Origin: a virus
Length of the DNA stretch: 20,142 nt
IMG/VR virus record: IMGVR_UViG_3300010153_000170
Location: 1-20,142 of that record
Direction: 5' to 3' (one strand)
Position numbers and translations under genes: made by a program. The notes under the pieces were generated by a model. It searched no databases. It saw only the letters and a program-made list of their open reading frames with translations, and was not told the DNA's origin. Shown piece after piece: positions 7,194 to 11,339 of the stretch. Each line of letters opens with the position of its first letter. The stretch's first letter is position 1.

Positions 7194-7474
7194 CTAATCA
7201 ATCCCCTCTCCATTAAAATAACATTACCAACAATAAGCCTACCTAATCTTGCACTAGCATTTGGATTAGGTGGAAGTTTCTGCAATGTTCCTTCCTCATT
7301 CACAAGCATTACAAATTTATTATTGTATTTATTAGTGATGGGATCAGGCACATGCCAGATAGGTTCTATATATCCTTCAACATACTCTTGCATATGTTTG
7401 AAACTTAGTTCAGAAACTTTTACTTTCTCTTCTTCACCATCAACTGGAATATAAATAGCAGTTAGTTTTTTCAT
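7190..7474 (-). CDS. DUF3846-like protein
   Basis: A 94-residue protein whose second half follows the DUF3846 pattern found in phage and plasmid genes: GYIEPIWHVPDP (34-45), then FVMLVNEEGTLQKLPPNPNA (54-73), then GRLIVGNVILM (78-88). In that family the conserved NEEGk-x-x-LPxNxxA box and the closing GxxxhGxVhhh strand are the recognisable elements; biochemical function is unknown. The Lys-rich N-terminus (MKKLTAIYIPVDGEEEKVKV) resembles the usual short first strand. The ATG shares four bases with the preceding stop (ATGA) and GAGG lies about ten bases before it. Confidence 0.75.
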   Translation of the reverse strand: MKKLTAIYIPVDGEEEKVKVSELSFKHMQEYVEGYIEPIWHVPDPITNKYNNKFVMLVNEEGTLQKLPPNPNASARLGRLIVGNVILMERGLIR

Positions 7475-7689
7475 ACGACACCATCCTCAATATATAGACA
7501 TATACATCCTTGCACATGCGGTATAAACAGTTCACATTGACGACAGTAATTAAGATACTCTTTCCCATCAATCAGTAAGTTATGAAAGCTGCAGAAATAA
7601 TATCTGGATTCACCATCCTCACATTCAGTGTAATGATTTTCAGTTGGTGGCTCTAACCACGATCTATCATCTGGAATAGGTATAGTCAT
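7471..7689 (-). CDS. Cys-rich small protein
   Basis: A 72-residue protein with six Cys: one near residue 23, C33 in the YYFCSFH stretch, CRQC at about 49-52, and CIC at about 62-64. These could make one or two zinc sites with the His residues. The start used is the ATG at 7689, which has GGAGG six bases upstream; an upstream in-frame ATG at 7704 has none at a workable distance. It overlaps the previous gene by 23 bases and the next by four. No family recognised. Confidence 0.7.
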   Translation of the reverse strand: MTIPIPDDRSWLEPPTENHYTECEDGESRYYFCSFHNLLIDGKEYLNYCRQCELFIPHVQGCICLYIEDGVV

Positions 7690-7846
7690 GTGGTACCTCC
7701 TCATAAACTTGTCTTAATGATTCTTGAATATCCTCGCTATCTAAAACAGCAGCTAATCTTTTAGCTACTTCATAATGATCTTCTGTGGAATCATTATCAT
7801 AATGTTCTAGCGCAAGTATCAACTGGTCAACTAATTCTCTATTCAT
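7667..7846 (-). CDS. small acidic helical protein
   Basis: A 59-residue protein, MNRELVDQLILALEHYDNDS onward, predicted to be nearly all helix and acidic. The ATG at 7846 has GAGGAGG six to seven bases upstream; the in-frame TTG two codons earlier abuts that site and is unlikely. The ribosome binding site lies within the end of the upstream 49-residue gene, and its own end contains the GGAGG of the following gene. Unknown function; no domain recognised. Confidence 0.65.
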   Translation of the reverse strand: MNRELVDQLILALEHYDNDSTEDHYEVAKRLAAVLDSEDIQESLRQVYEEVPHDYTYSR

Positions 7847-7988
7847 TCTCAACCTCCTCAGGTTTATTCATCGATTCAGATACCAATTCCAATTGCTTTG
7901 CATACATCTCCAACATAGCCCATTCGTAAGATGGAGTTTGATATTCCTGATCTTCAGATTGATCATTGGATATAGATTCGTTCATCAT
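7839..7988 (-). CDS. 49-residue acidic protein
   Basis: A short gene starting MMNESISNDQSEDQEYQTPS and ending PEEVENE. It is acidic, with one likely helix (YEWAMLEMYAKQLELVSESM). Support: an ideal GAGGAGG six bases before the ATG, a stop (TAG) overlapping the next start (ATGAATAG), and its C-terminal Glu-Glu-Val codons being the next gene's ribosome binding site. It is the first gene after a 61-base gap that holds a promoter candidate. Function unknown. Confidence 0.65.
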   Translation of the reverse strand: MMNESISNDQSEDQEYQTPSYEWAMLEMYAKQLELVSESMNKPEEVENE

Positions 7989-8020
7989 AAATTGCCTCCT
8001 CAAACAATAATATTTTCTTA

Positions 8021-8049
8021 ATAATAACAGCTAAGTATCAAATGTTCAA
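8021..8049 (-). promoter_or_regulatory. candidate internal leftward sigma70-type promoter
   Basis: TTGAAC (8044-8049) and TATTAT (8021-8026) are separated by 17 bases on the minus strand, in a 61-base AT-rich gap before the 49-residue gene. Matches are 4/6 and 5/6 to consensus. It could raise expression of the genes to its left. In an AT-rich genome such matches occur by chance, so this is only a candidate. Confidence 0.35.
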
Positions 8050-8247
8050 CTAAGTTTGTTTCCATGTTTGATTAGTATATGTCATATCTTTTGTGTTGCT
8101 ACTAATAACTTTGACACGATCTCTTTTATAGGTATTCAAAATAAAATTTCTGATTTCCTTTTCCAAATTCTGCTCAGTTAGTTCACCTGTCTCATCTTCC
8201 AAAATTGAAATATCAAATGTGTATCTGCTAACTAAATAATTAAACAT
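8050..8247 (-). CDS. small protein of unknown function
   Basis: A 65-residue protein, MFNYLVSRYTFDISILEDET onward, with an acidic middle and a basic C-terminal third (NTYKRDRVKVISSNTKD). It looks like a small alpha/beta fold; no motif recognised. GGGAGAG lies four bases before the ATG at 8247. A seven-codon reading frame with its own AGGAGG (8240-8263) overlaps this start, which may couple or modulate initiation. Unknown function. Confidence 0.6.
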   Translation of the reverse strand: MFNYLVSRYTFDISILEDETGELTEQNLEKEIRNFILNTYKRDRVKVISSNTKDMTYTNQTWKQT

Positions 8248-8263
8248 AATTCTCTCCCAACAT
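8240..8263 (-). other. seven-codon mini-ORF overlapping the next start
   Basis: AGGAGG, four bases, then ATG-TTG-GGA-GAG-AAT-TAT-GTT-TAA. Its TAA lies just past the ATG of the following 65-residue gene, and the GGA-GAG codons are that gene's own ribosome binding site. Ribosomes ending here would be placed to reinitiate. Whether the peptide is made is unknown. Confidence 0.35.
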
Positions 8264-8280
8264 AATGCCTCCTGTTGTAA

Positions 8281-8424
8281 TTAAAAGTTTTCTTGTAATA
8301 TTTTTTCCATTTCCTCTAATGATGCTTGGCTTTTCAATGCCTCAACTACTTTGGGTTCCTCTAATGCCAAAGCTGGATCAATTAAATGCTCCATACAGAT
8401 TGATATATACTCAAATTCAGTCAT
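8281..8424 (-). CDS. 47-residue acidic protein
   Basis: A short gene, MTEFEYISICMEHLIDPALA onward, ending EMEKILQENF; acidic and probably helical throughout, with one Cys. The ATG at 8424 has AGGAGG nine bases upstream, just left of the first G6/C6 hairpin. It stops 17 bases before the mini-ORF that precedes the next gene. Position in the unbroken leftward operon, ideal ribosome binding site and lack of other coding potential on either strand support it. Function unknown. Confidence 0.6.
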   Translation of the reverse strand: MTEFEYISICMEHLIDPALALEEPKVVEALKSQASLEEMEKILQENF

Positions 8425-8440
8425 TGTTTAATACCTCCTG

Positions 8441-8484
8441 TATTAAGTTTTAAGGGGGGAGTTATCCCCCCTCTATACTTAATA
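8441..8484. repeat. G6/C6 intercistronic hairpin, copy 1
   Basis: AGGGGGG (8453-8459) and CCCCCCT (8466-8472) around a six-base loop. An outer perfect 8-bp stem (TATTAAGT at 8441-8448 with ACTTAATA at 8477-8484) encloses the stop codon of the DUF2958 gene. There is no T-run on the transcribed strand, so a classical terminator is unlikely. Related to copies at 9076-9101 and 9612-9632. Confidence 0.85.
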
Positions 8485-8823
8485 ACCTCTATTACTTTTT
8501 TCAATTGCGTAAACGTCTTGAATAGTTTGTGTATCATCCCAATATAAATCTCTTTCTATTGGACATCCAAGAATGTTGATAGATTCTAATTCATCTAGTG
8601 ATGTATATCCATACTCCCCGTCTCTCATTTGTTCCCAAGTTAAATTGTTGTGAACAATTCCGAAAAAGGTTTTTGTTTCTGGATTGTATTCTGTGAAGTA
8701 CCAATTCCAGTCTGAGAATGGATGAAAATATTTTACATATACTCTCATTGGTTGATCTGGATTTTCCATTGTCCATTTATCTGCTGGAATTTTTTTCTCA
8801 ATTGCTTTGGTTAATAGTTTCAT
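8479..8823 (-). CDS. DUF2958-like protein
   Basis: A 114-residue protein that follows the DUF2958 pattern closely: MKLLTKAIEKKIPA at the N-terminus, VYVKYFHPFSDWNWYFTEYNPETKTFFGIVHNN in the middle (about 28-60), a YGYTSLDELESI segment (71-82), and a C-terminal LGCPIERDLYWDD (84-96). The family is short, common on plasmids, phages and conjugative elements, and has no proven function; it often neighbours antirestriction-type genes. AGGAGG lies eight bases before the ATG. The gene ends inside the outer stem of the first G6/C6 hairpin. Confidence 0.85.
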   Translation of the reverse strand: MKLLTKAIEKKIPADKWTMENPDQPMRVYVKYFHPFSDWNWYFTEYNPETKTFFGIVHNNLTWEQMRDGEYGYTSLDELESINILGCPIERDLYWDDTQTIQDVYAIEKSNRGY

Positions 8824-8825
8824 TG

Positions 8826-9053
8826 TTACACCTCCTCAGGTAGTTTTAATATTTGTCTTATGAACATATGCGCCTCTTGTAATGGATCAACTAAACCATC
8901 GTGCCCATATATAAAATTATGTAGTGCATCATGTACATATTTTAATTTTCTAGCTTTAGAAATTGTGTTTGGATCTTCCCCAATAAATAAAGGTAATTTC
9001 TTAGGGATCTCATAATCTTGTAATTTGCTCTGATCTGTTAATTTAATTCTCAA
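8826..9053 (-). CDS. small protein of unknown function
   Basis: A 75-residue protein, basic at the N-terminus (MRIKLTDQSKLQDYEIPKKL) and helical from about residue 28, with several His (HDALHNFIYGHDG, EAHMF). The start is a TTG at 9053 with AGGAGG six bases upstream; no in-frame ATG lies near. It ends PEEV, where the Glu-Glu codons form the ribosome binding site of the DUF2958 gene two bases further on. No family recognised. Confidence 0.65.
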   Translation of the reverse strand: MRIKLTDQSKLQDYEIPKKLPLFIGEDPNTISKARKLKYVHDALHNFIYGHDGLVDPLQEAHMFIRQILKLPEEV

Positions 9054-9075
9054 TTAATGCCTCCTAGATTAAACG

Positions 9076-9101
9076 TAGAGGGGGAAGTAATCCCCCCTCT
9101 A
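9076..9101. repeat. G6/C6 intercistronic hairpin, copy 2
   Basis: TAGAGGGGG (9076-9084) pairs perfectly with CCCCCTCTA (9093-9101) around an eight-base loop, nine base pairs in all, in the short gap after the 82-residue gene. The 18-base core GGGGGAAGTAATCCCCCC is identical to copy 3. Confidence 0.85.
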
Positions 9102-9109
9102 TAGATAGA

Positions 9110-9358
9110 TTAATATTCTTTAATGCGTTGTTGTCTTGCTATTTCATACAGGATATTTTGAATAGTGCGTGTTGTGAAAAACAATTCTTTCTTACTTGAT
9201 CTGTATGAGAATTCATGTCCATTATTGGTAACTAGTCTTGCGCCTTCAGCTCCAATATTTAATTGTGCTTTAATATCAACATCAAAATTATCTTTGATAA
9301 CTAAATTTAAGTATTTAATTTGATCCTCTAAGTCTGATTCTGTTATAGATATTCTCAT
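9110..9358 (-). CDS. small protein of unknown function
   Basis: An 82-residue protein. The N-terminal half looks helical (ESDLEDQIKYLNLVIKDNFD), then beta-strand segments (AQLNIGAEGARLVTNNGHEF) and a C-terminal helix (TRTIQNILYEIARQQRIKEY). No motif recognised. Its ribosome binding site (GGAGGG, about ten bases before the ATG) is formed by the last Gly-Gly codons of the upstream gene. Followed by hairpin copy 2. Confidence 0.65.
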   Translation of the reverse strand: MRISITESDLEDQIKYLNLVIKDNFDVDIKAQLNIGAEGARLVTNNGHEFSYRSSKKELFFTTRTIQNILYEIARQQRIKEY

Positions 9359-9359
9359 C

Positions 9360-9587
9360 TTAATAATTCCCTCCTAAACTTAATGCGAGATTTTCAAAAT
9401 ATGCGTCCTCTTGTGCTCTCTCATATTCTGAATCATTACGTGAAGTATCAGAACAATTAATACAAGAAACTTTTTTCATATCTGGATAGTATAGAACGTC
9501 ATCATGCTTATTAATCTGCTGTCTGCAGTGCATACAGGCATTGTTAAAACGTGTTCTAATCCAGCGTGGCTGTTTGGTTGATCTCAT
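9360..9587 (-). CDS. zinc-finger-like small protein
   Basis: A 75-residue protein beginning MRSTKQPRWIRTRFNNACMH. It has CMHC at about 18-21 and CINC at about 42-45, a four-Cys zinc site with the intervening stretch KHDDVLYYPDMKKVS, which looks like the treble-clef or LIM-type layout; the N-terminus is basic and the tail acidic. ATG at 9587 has GGAGG eight bases upstream; a GTG at 9596 abuts that site and is unlikely. It follows hairpin copy 3. Probably a nucleic-acid or protein adaptor; no name assigned. Confidence 0.7.
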   Translation of the reverse strand: MRSTKQPRWIRTRFNNACMHCRQQINKHDDVLYYPDMKKVSCINCSDTSRNDSEYERAQEDAYFENLALSLGGNY

Positions 9588-9611
9588 TTGTGACACCTCC
9601 TCAAGTGTTAA

Positions 9612-9632
9612 AGGGGGGAAGTAATCCCCCCT
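9612..9632. repeat. G6/C6 intercistronic hairpin, copy 3
   Basis: AGGGGGG (9612-9618) and CCCCCCT (9626-9632) around the loop AAGTAAT, directly before the ribosome binding site of the zinc-finger gene and after the tiny membrane peptide. Shares the 18-base core with copy 2. Confidence 0.85.
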
Positions 9633-9638
9633 GATTAA

Positions 9639-9704
9639 TTAATGTGTAACGATTGATAAAACGATTGATAAAGAAACAATTATTAGACAGATAAATGTTG
9701 TCAT
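9639..9704 (-). CDS. 21-residue hydrophobic membrane peptide
   Basis: A tiny gene whose ATG overlaps the TAA of the upstream gene (TAATG). It begins MTTFICLIIVSLSI and is almost wholly Ile/Leu/Val/Ser up to a final His, so it would be a single transmembrane helix with almost no soluble part. Part of it is encoded by a perfect 12-bp tandem duplication (ACGATTGATAAA at 9649-9660 and 9661-9672), giving the repeated Leu-Ser-Ile-Val. No ribosome binding site of its own; translation would rely on coupling. It fills a gap otherwise without coding. Real expression is uncertain. Confidence 0.4.
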   Translation of the reverse strand: MTTFICLIIVSLSIVLSIVTH

Positions 9705-9874
9705 TAATATTGCATCCAGTCAAAAATATTATTTGAAATTTGTGACGTTATTTGAGAATTCTCAGTCTCAACTACTAAAATTTCCTCATCATTATCATCG
9801 AGAAAATTATCACAAATTGCGCATTTCTTATAATCCCCAAACATGACTGTAAATTGATGTTTGCAAATATCCAT
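9704..9874 (-). CDS. small CxH...CxxC zinc-binding protein
   Basis: A 56-residue protein, MDICKHQFTVMFGDYKKCAI onward. C4-x-H6 and C18-x-x-C21 form a compact zinc knuckle like that of the 64-residue protein at the left end of the window; the C-terminal part is acidic. ATG at 9874 has AGGAGG seven bases upstream, whereas the longer frame starting at 9916 has none. It is the second gene of the leftward operon. Likely a nucleic-acid or protein-binding micro-adaptor; function unknown. Confidence 0.65.
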   Translation of the reverse strand: MDICKHQFTVMFGDYKKCAICDNFLDDNDEEILVVETENSQITSQISNNIFDWMQY

Positions 9875-9933
9875 TCTGTTACCTCCTACGGTATGAATTA
9901 AGAGCAGTTTTAACACTTGCTCAGGTGCACTAA

Positions 9934-10401
9934 TTACTTGATTGGAAATAATGCTTTCATTCCAGAAGTTCCAGAATTTTTGGAAACTTTCGGAGACTTT
10001 TTAACGACTTTCCGTACTACGGTTTTATTGCCAATTTTGTTTACCTGACATTGGCAAAATAGTCTTGCAGTTTTGCGAGTTCTTACTTTGGTAATGACCT
10101 CTTTACCGTCTTTAATCTCAACTTTGTTCATTATCTGAATAGTCATTACTGGAGTAGCTTTCTCACCTTTTTTAATGTTAAAGCCCTGCACGTTCCATCT
10201 GGATATCGTAAAGACTGATTGATATGCCTTATGTCCACACTTGCTAAAAGCTGCATTTACAATTTCGGTATTTTTTGCGCTCCTAGTCTTGAATTCTTTT
10301 GCAGTCTTAGCAGTTAACTTTGGCTGCTTAATACTCCTGTATTTAACTGCGTTTGTAGCACCTGCTTTAGATTGTTTCTTTACTACTTTAATAGTAGTCA
10401 T
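9934..10401 (-). CDS. basic protein with ArdC-like ssDNA-binding pattern, first gene of the leftward operon
   Basis: A 155-residue, very basic protein. The first 50 residues are Lys/Thr/Ala-rich and probably disordered. Residues about 57-117 (AYQSVFTISRWNVQGFNIKK ... RKTARLFCQCQV) follow the shape of the ArdC N-terminal ssDNA-binding domain: an aromatic strand ending in a Trp-containing helix, a G-x-x-h-xKGEKAtPV turn, and a closing hydrophobic strand. The peptidase half of ArdC is missing and the tail is again Lys-rich. ArdC proteins block restriction or protect incoming single strands; as the promoter-proximal gene this would be made first after infection. The assignment rests on the KGEKA box and spacing and needs a profile search. 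ATG at 10401 has GAGGAGG five bases upstream. Confidence 0.6.
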   Translation of the reverse strand: MTTIKVVKKQSKAGATNAVKYRSIKQPKLTAKTAKEFKTRSAKNTEIVNAAFSKCGHKAYQSVFTISRWNVQGFNIKKGEKATPVMTIQIMNKVEIKDGKEVITKVRTRKTARLFCQCQVNKIGNKTVVRKVVKKSPKVSKNSGTSGMKALFPIK

Positions 10402-10464
10402 TTCTACCTCCTCAAGGTATTGTTATTATTTGTTAGTATCTAGATTGAAACTAACTACTTCTAA

Positions 10465-10494
10465 AGTAAATCATAGTAAGTTACTATTTGTCAA
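10465..10494 (-). promoter_or_regulatory. leftward early promoter
   Basis: Perfect -35 TTGACA (10489-10494) and TTTACT (10465-10470, 4/6 to the -10 consensus) with an 18-base spacer, reading left into the ArdC-like gene. Transcription would begin near 10458, giving a leader of roughly 55 bases before the GAGGAGG. The spacer contains a 15-bp palindrome, so repression is likely. Confidence 0.65.
10473..10487. promoter_or_regulatory. perfect 15-bp palindrome between -35 and -10 (probable operator)
   Basis: ATAGTAA-G-TTACTAT: seven-base arms around one central base, lying wholly within the spacer of the leftward promoter. A dimeric repressor bound here would block RNA polymerase. Candidate binders in the window are the HTH protein at 5748-5981 or the zinc-ribbon/AT-hook protein at 11480-12001; neither link is shown. 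Confidence 0.65.
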
Positions 10495-10630
10495 CTAGTA
10501 AAATGCTATTAAATACTTAAAATATAGCAATTTTTCAGCAGCTCGGGATTTTTCAAGACTGTAAACACCTGTAATACCCAAAAACTGGAATTTTTTCAGA
10601 ATTTGAGAAATTGATTGAAAATAACTGATA

Positions 10631-10662
10631 TTGATACCCTTTTAATACTGTAGTGATATGAT
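10631..10662 (+). promoter_or_regulatory. candidate rightward extended -10 promoter
   Basis: TG-A-TATGAT (10654-10662) is an extended -10 element; TTGATA at 10631-10636 lies 20 bases upstream, too far for an ideal -35, but extended -10 promoters need none. It points toward the packaging genes and would give a long leader of about 800 bases containing all the structures described below. No better rightward promoter was found nearer to 11480. Confidence 0.35.
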
Positions 10663-10710
10663 CTGAACAAAAGCAATCATACCTATATAAAAAACAGTCA
10701 TTAAATTGAA

Positions 10711-10774
10711 TCGCGCACGTGCACGCATACAGACAGCTCCAGCCCTGTATTGTGGGGCGCAGAGGATTCTGTCT
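10711..10774. other. GC-rich palindrome and nested hairpin
   Basis: In AT-rich surroundings, GCACGTGC (10715-10722) is a perfect palindrome. Next to it AGACAG (10731-10736) pairs with CTGTCT (10769-10774), enclosing TCC/GGA (10738-10740 with 10764-10766) and GCCC/GGGC (10742-10745 with 10755-10758). This could be a structured RNA element or a protein-binding site; no known family recognised. Confidence 0.5.
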
Positions 10775-10783
10775 ATCCTATAT

Positions 10784-10975
10784 ATTTACTCACCGCAAAA
10801 AAACGCACCGCAACGCAATACAATCCCTACCCCACAAGGAACAGCGACAAGCAGTAACAGCAACAACAGCAATACGGATAACAAGCCAGCATACCTTAAC
10901 AATGCCAAAAAGGAACAAAAGATACCTATCTACATTCAGAAATTACAAAAGGGTATAGGTACTTGGAAGACATAG
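10784..10975. other. CA-rich, T-poor strand-asymmetric tract
   Basis: The plus strand is almost entirely A and C with some G for about 190 bases (for example GCAGTAACAGCAACAACAGC at 10853-10872). Low T removes stop codons, so it stays open in more than one plus frame, but no ribosome binding site or conserved-looking protein is present. Such unstructured, skewed DNA is seen at replication origins and helicase-loading or packaging sites; that role is inferred. Confidence 0.5.
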
Positions 10976-11030
10976 AAGTAAGTAGGTAGTTGATGTACAG
11001 TCAGTAACAGTTTCAGTTAAGGGAATCCCA

Positions 11031-11060
11031 GTACTGTACTGTACTGTACTGTACTGTACT
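11031..11060. repeat. six perfect GTACT tandem copies (iteron-like)
   Basis: Six consecutive GTACT units without error. A related cluster at 11097-11124 contains AGTACTGTACTG (11113-11124), identical to the start of this array (11030-11041), and between them are single ACTGTA/ACTG words and the AT-rich stretch 11080-11098. The unit contains the self-complementary GTAC, so each copy is a small dyad. Confidence 0.9.
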
Positions 11061-11152
11061 ACTGTAATCTGTAATACTGAAATATATTAATATTATTGTA
11101 CTGTATTACTGTAGTACTGTACTGACCATTTTAAAAAATAAATTAAATTTGT
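11031..11152. other. candidate replication origin or terminase/initiator binding site
   Basis: Iteron-like GTACT/ACTGTA words (11031-11124) followed by a nearly pure A/T run (11129-11150) between divergently transcribed early and packaging modules. Iterons beside an AT-rich unwinding element is the classical origin layout, and the RepA-like ATPase in the left arm could be its partner. A pac/cos site for the adjacent terminase is the alternative. Inference from sequence layout only. Confidence 0.4.
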
Positions 11153-11162
11153 CAAGTTATTA

Positions 11163-11248
11163 GGGTCGGGCTAGCGATATTGAGCGTGTCATCTGGTGTA
11201 TTATGAAAAACTATATGTCTTGATTAGAGAAGAATACTTACCCGACCC
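11163..11248 (-). ncRNA. candidate small RNA bounded by an 8-bp terminal stem
   Basis: GGGTCGGG (11163-11170) and CCCGACCC (11241-11248) are perfectly complementary across 70 bases in an AT-rich region. On the minus strand a consensus TATAAT (11255-11260) ends six bases before the first G of the stem, with TGGACG (11277-11282) 16 bases upstream, so a transcript could start at the stem and close on itself. It lacks the T-loop of a tRNA. No T-run follows, so its 3' end is undefined. It may instead be a DNA site. Confidence 0.35.
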
Positions 11249-11263
11249 GCTTGGATTATACAC

Positions 11264-11308
11264 AAAAAAAAGAACTCGTCCAGTAAGAGCAGCAAACTAA
11301 ACGAGTTC
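11264..11308 (-). terminator. intrinsic terminator on the minus strand
   Basis: Read leftward: GAACTCGT, a 21-base loop, ACGAGTTC, then eight consecutive T. The 8-bp stem (11301-11308 with 11272-11279) is perfect and directly abuts the T-run (11264-11271). On the plus strand no T-run follows. The long loop is unusual. No minus-strand protein gene lies upstream, so it must end a non-coding or read-through transcript. Confidence 0.6.
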
Positions 11309-11339
11309 AATATGATTCATTGATACTGAGGAGGCATAA

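Noticed and set aside
7185-7454. 89-codon plus-strand frame
   Set aside because: Antisense to the DUF3846-like gene, whose family match and ribosome binding site are clear.
8441-9632. G6/C6 hairpins as intrinsic terminators
   Set aside because: No T-run follows on either transcribed strand, and genes continue in the same direction with normal ribosome binding sites.
9889-9915. weak hairpin GAGCA...TGCTC after the ArdC-like gene as an attenuator
   Set aside because: Only five base pairs with a mismatch-filled interior and no T-run; indistinguishable from chance.
10706-10975. 89-codon open frame starting TTG, and an overlapping 79-codon frame (10719-10958)
   Set aside because: No ribosome binding site. 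Both frames stay open because the strand is T-poor; the predicted peptides are low-complexity and neither overlaps a neighbour in the operon style.
11031-11124. CRISPR array
   Set aside because: Unit is only five bases and contiguous, with no spacers of equal length and no cas genes.
11163-11248. tRNA bounded by the GGGTCGGG/CCCGACCC stem
   Set aside because: No TTCGA-type T-loop, no D-loop or anticodon stem in register, and interior too AT-rich; kept only as an unclassified RNA or DNA element.
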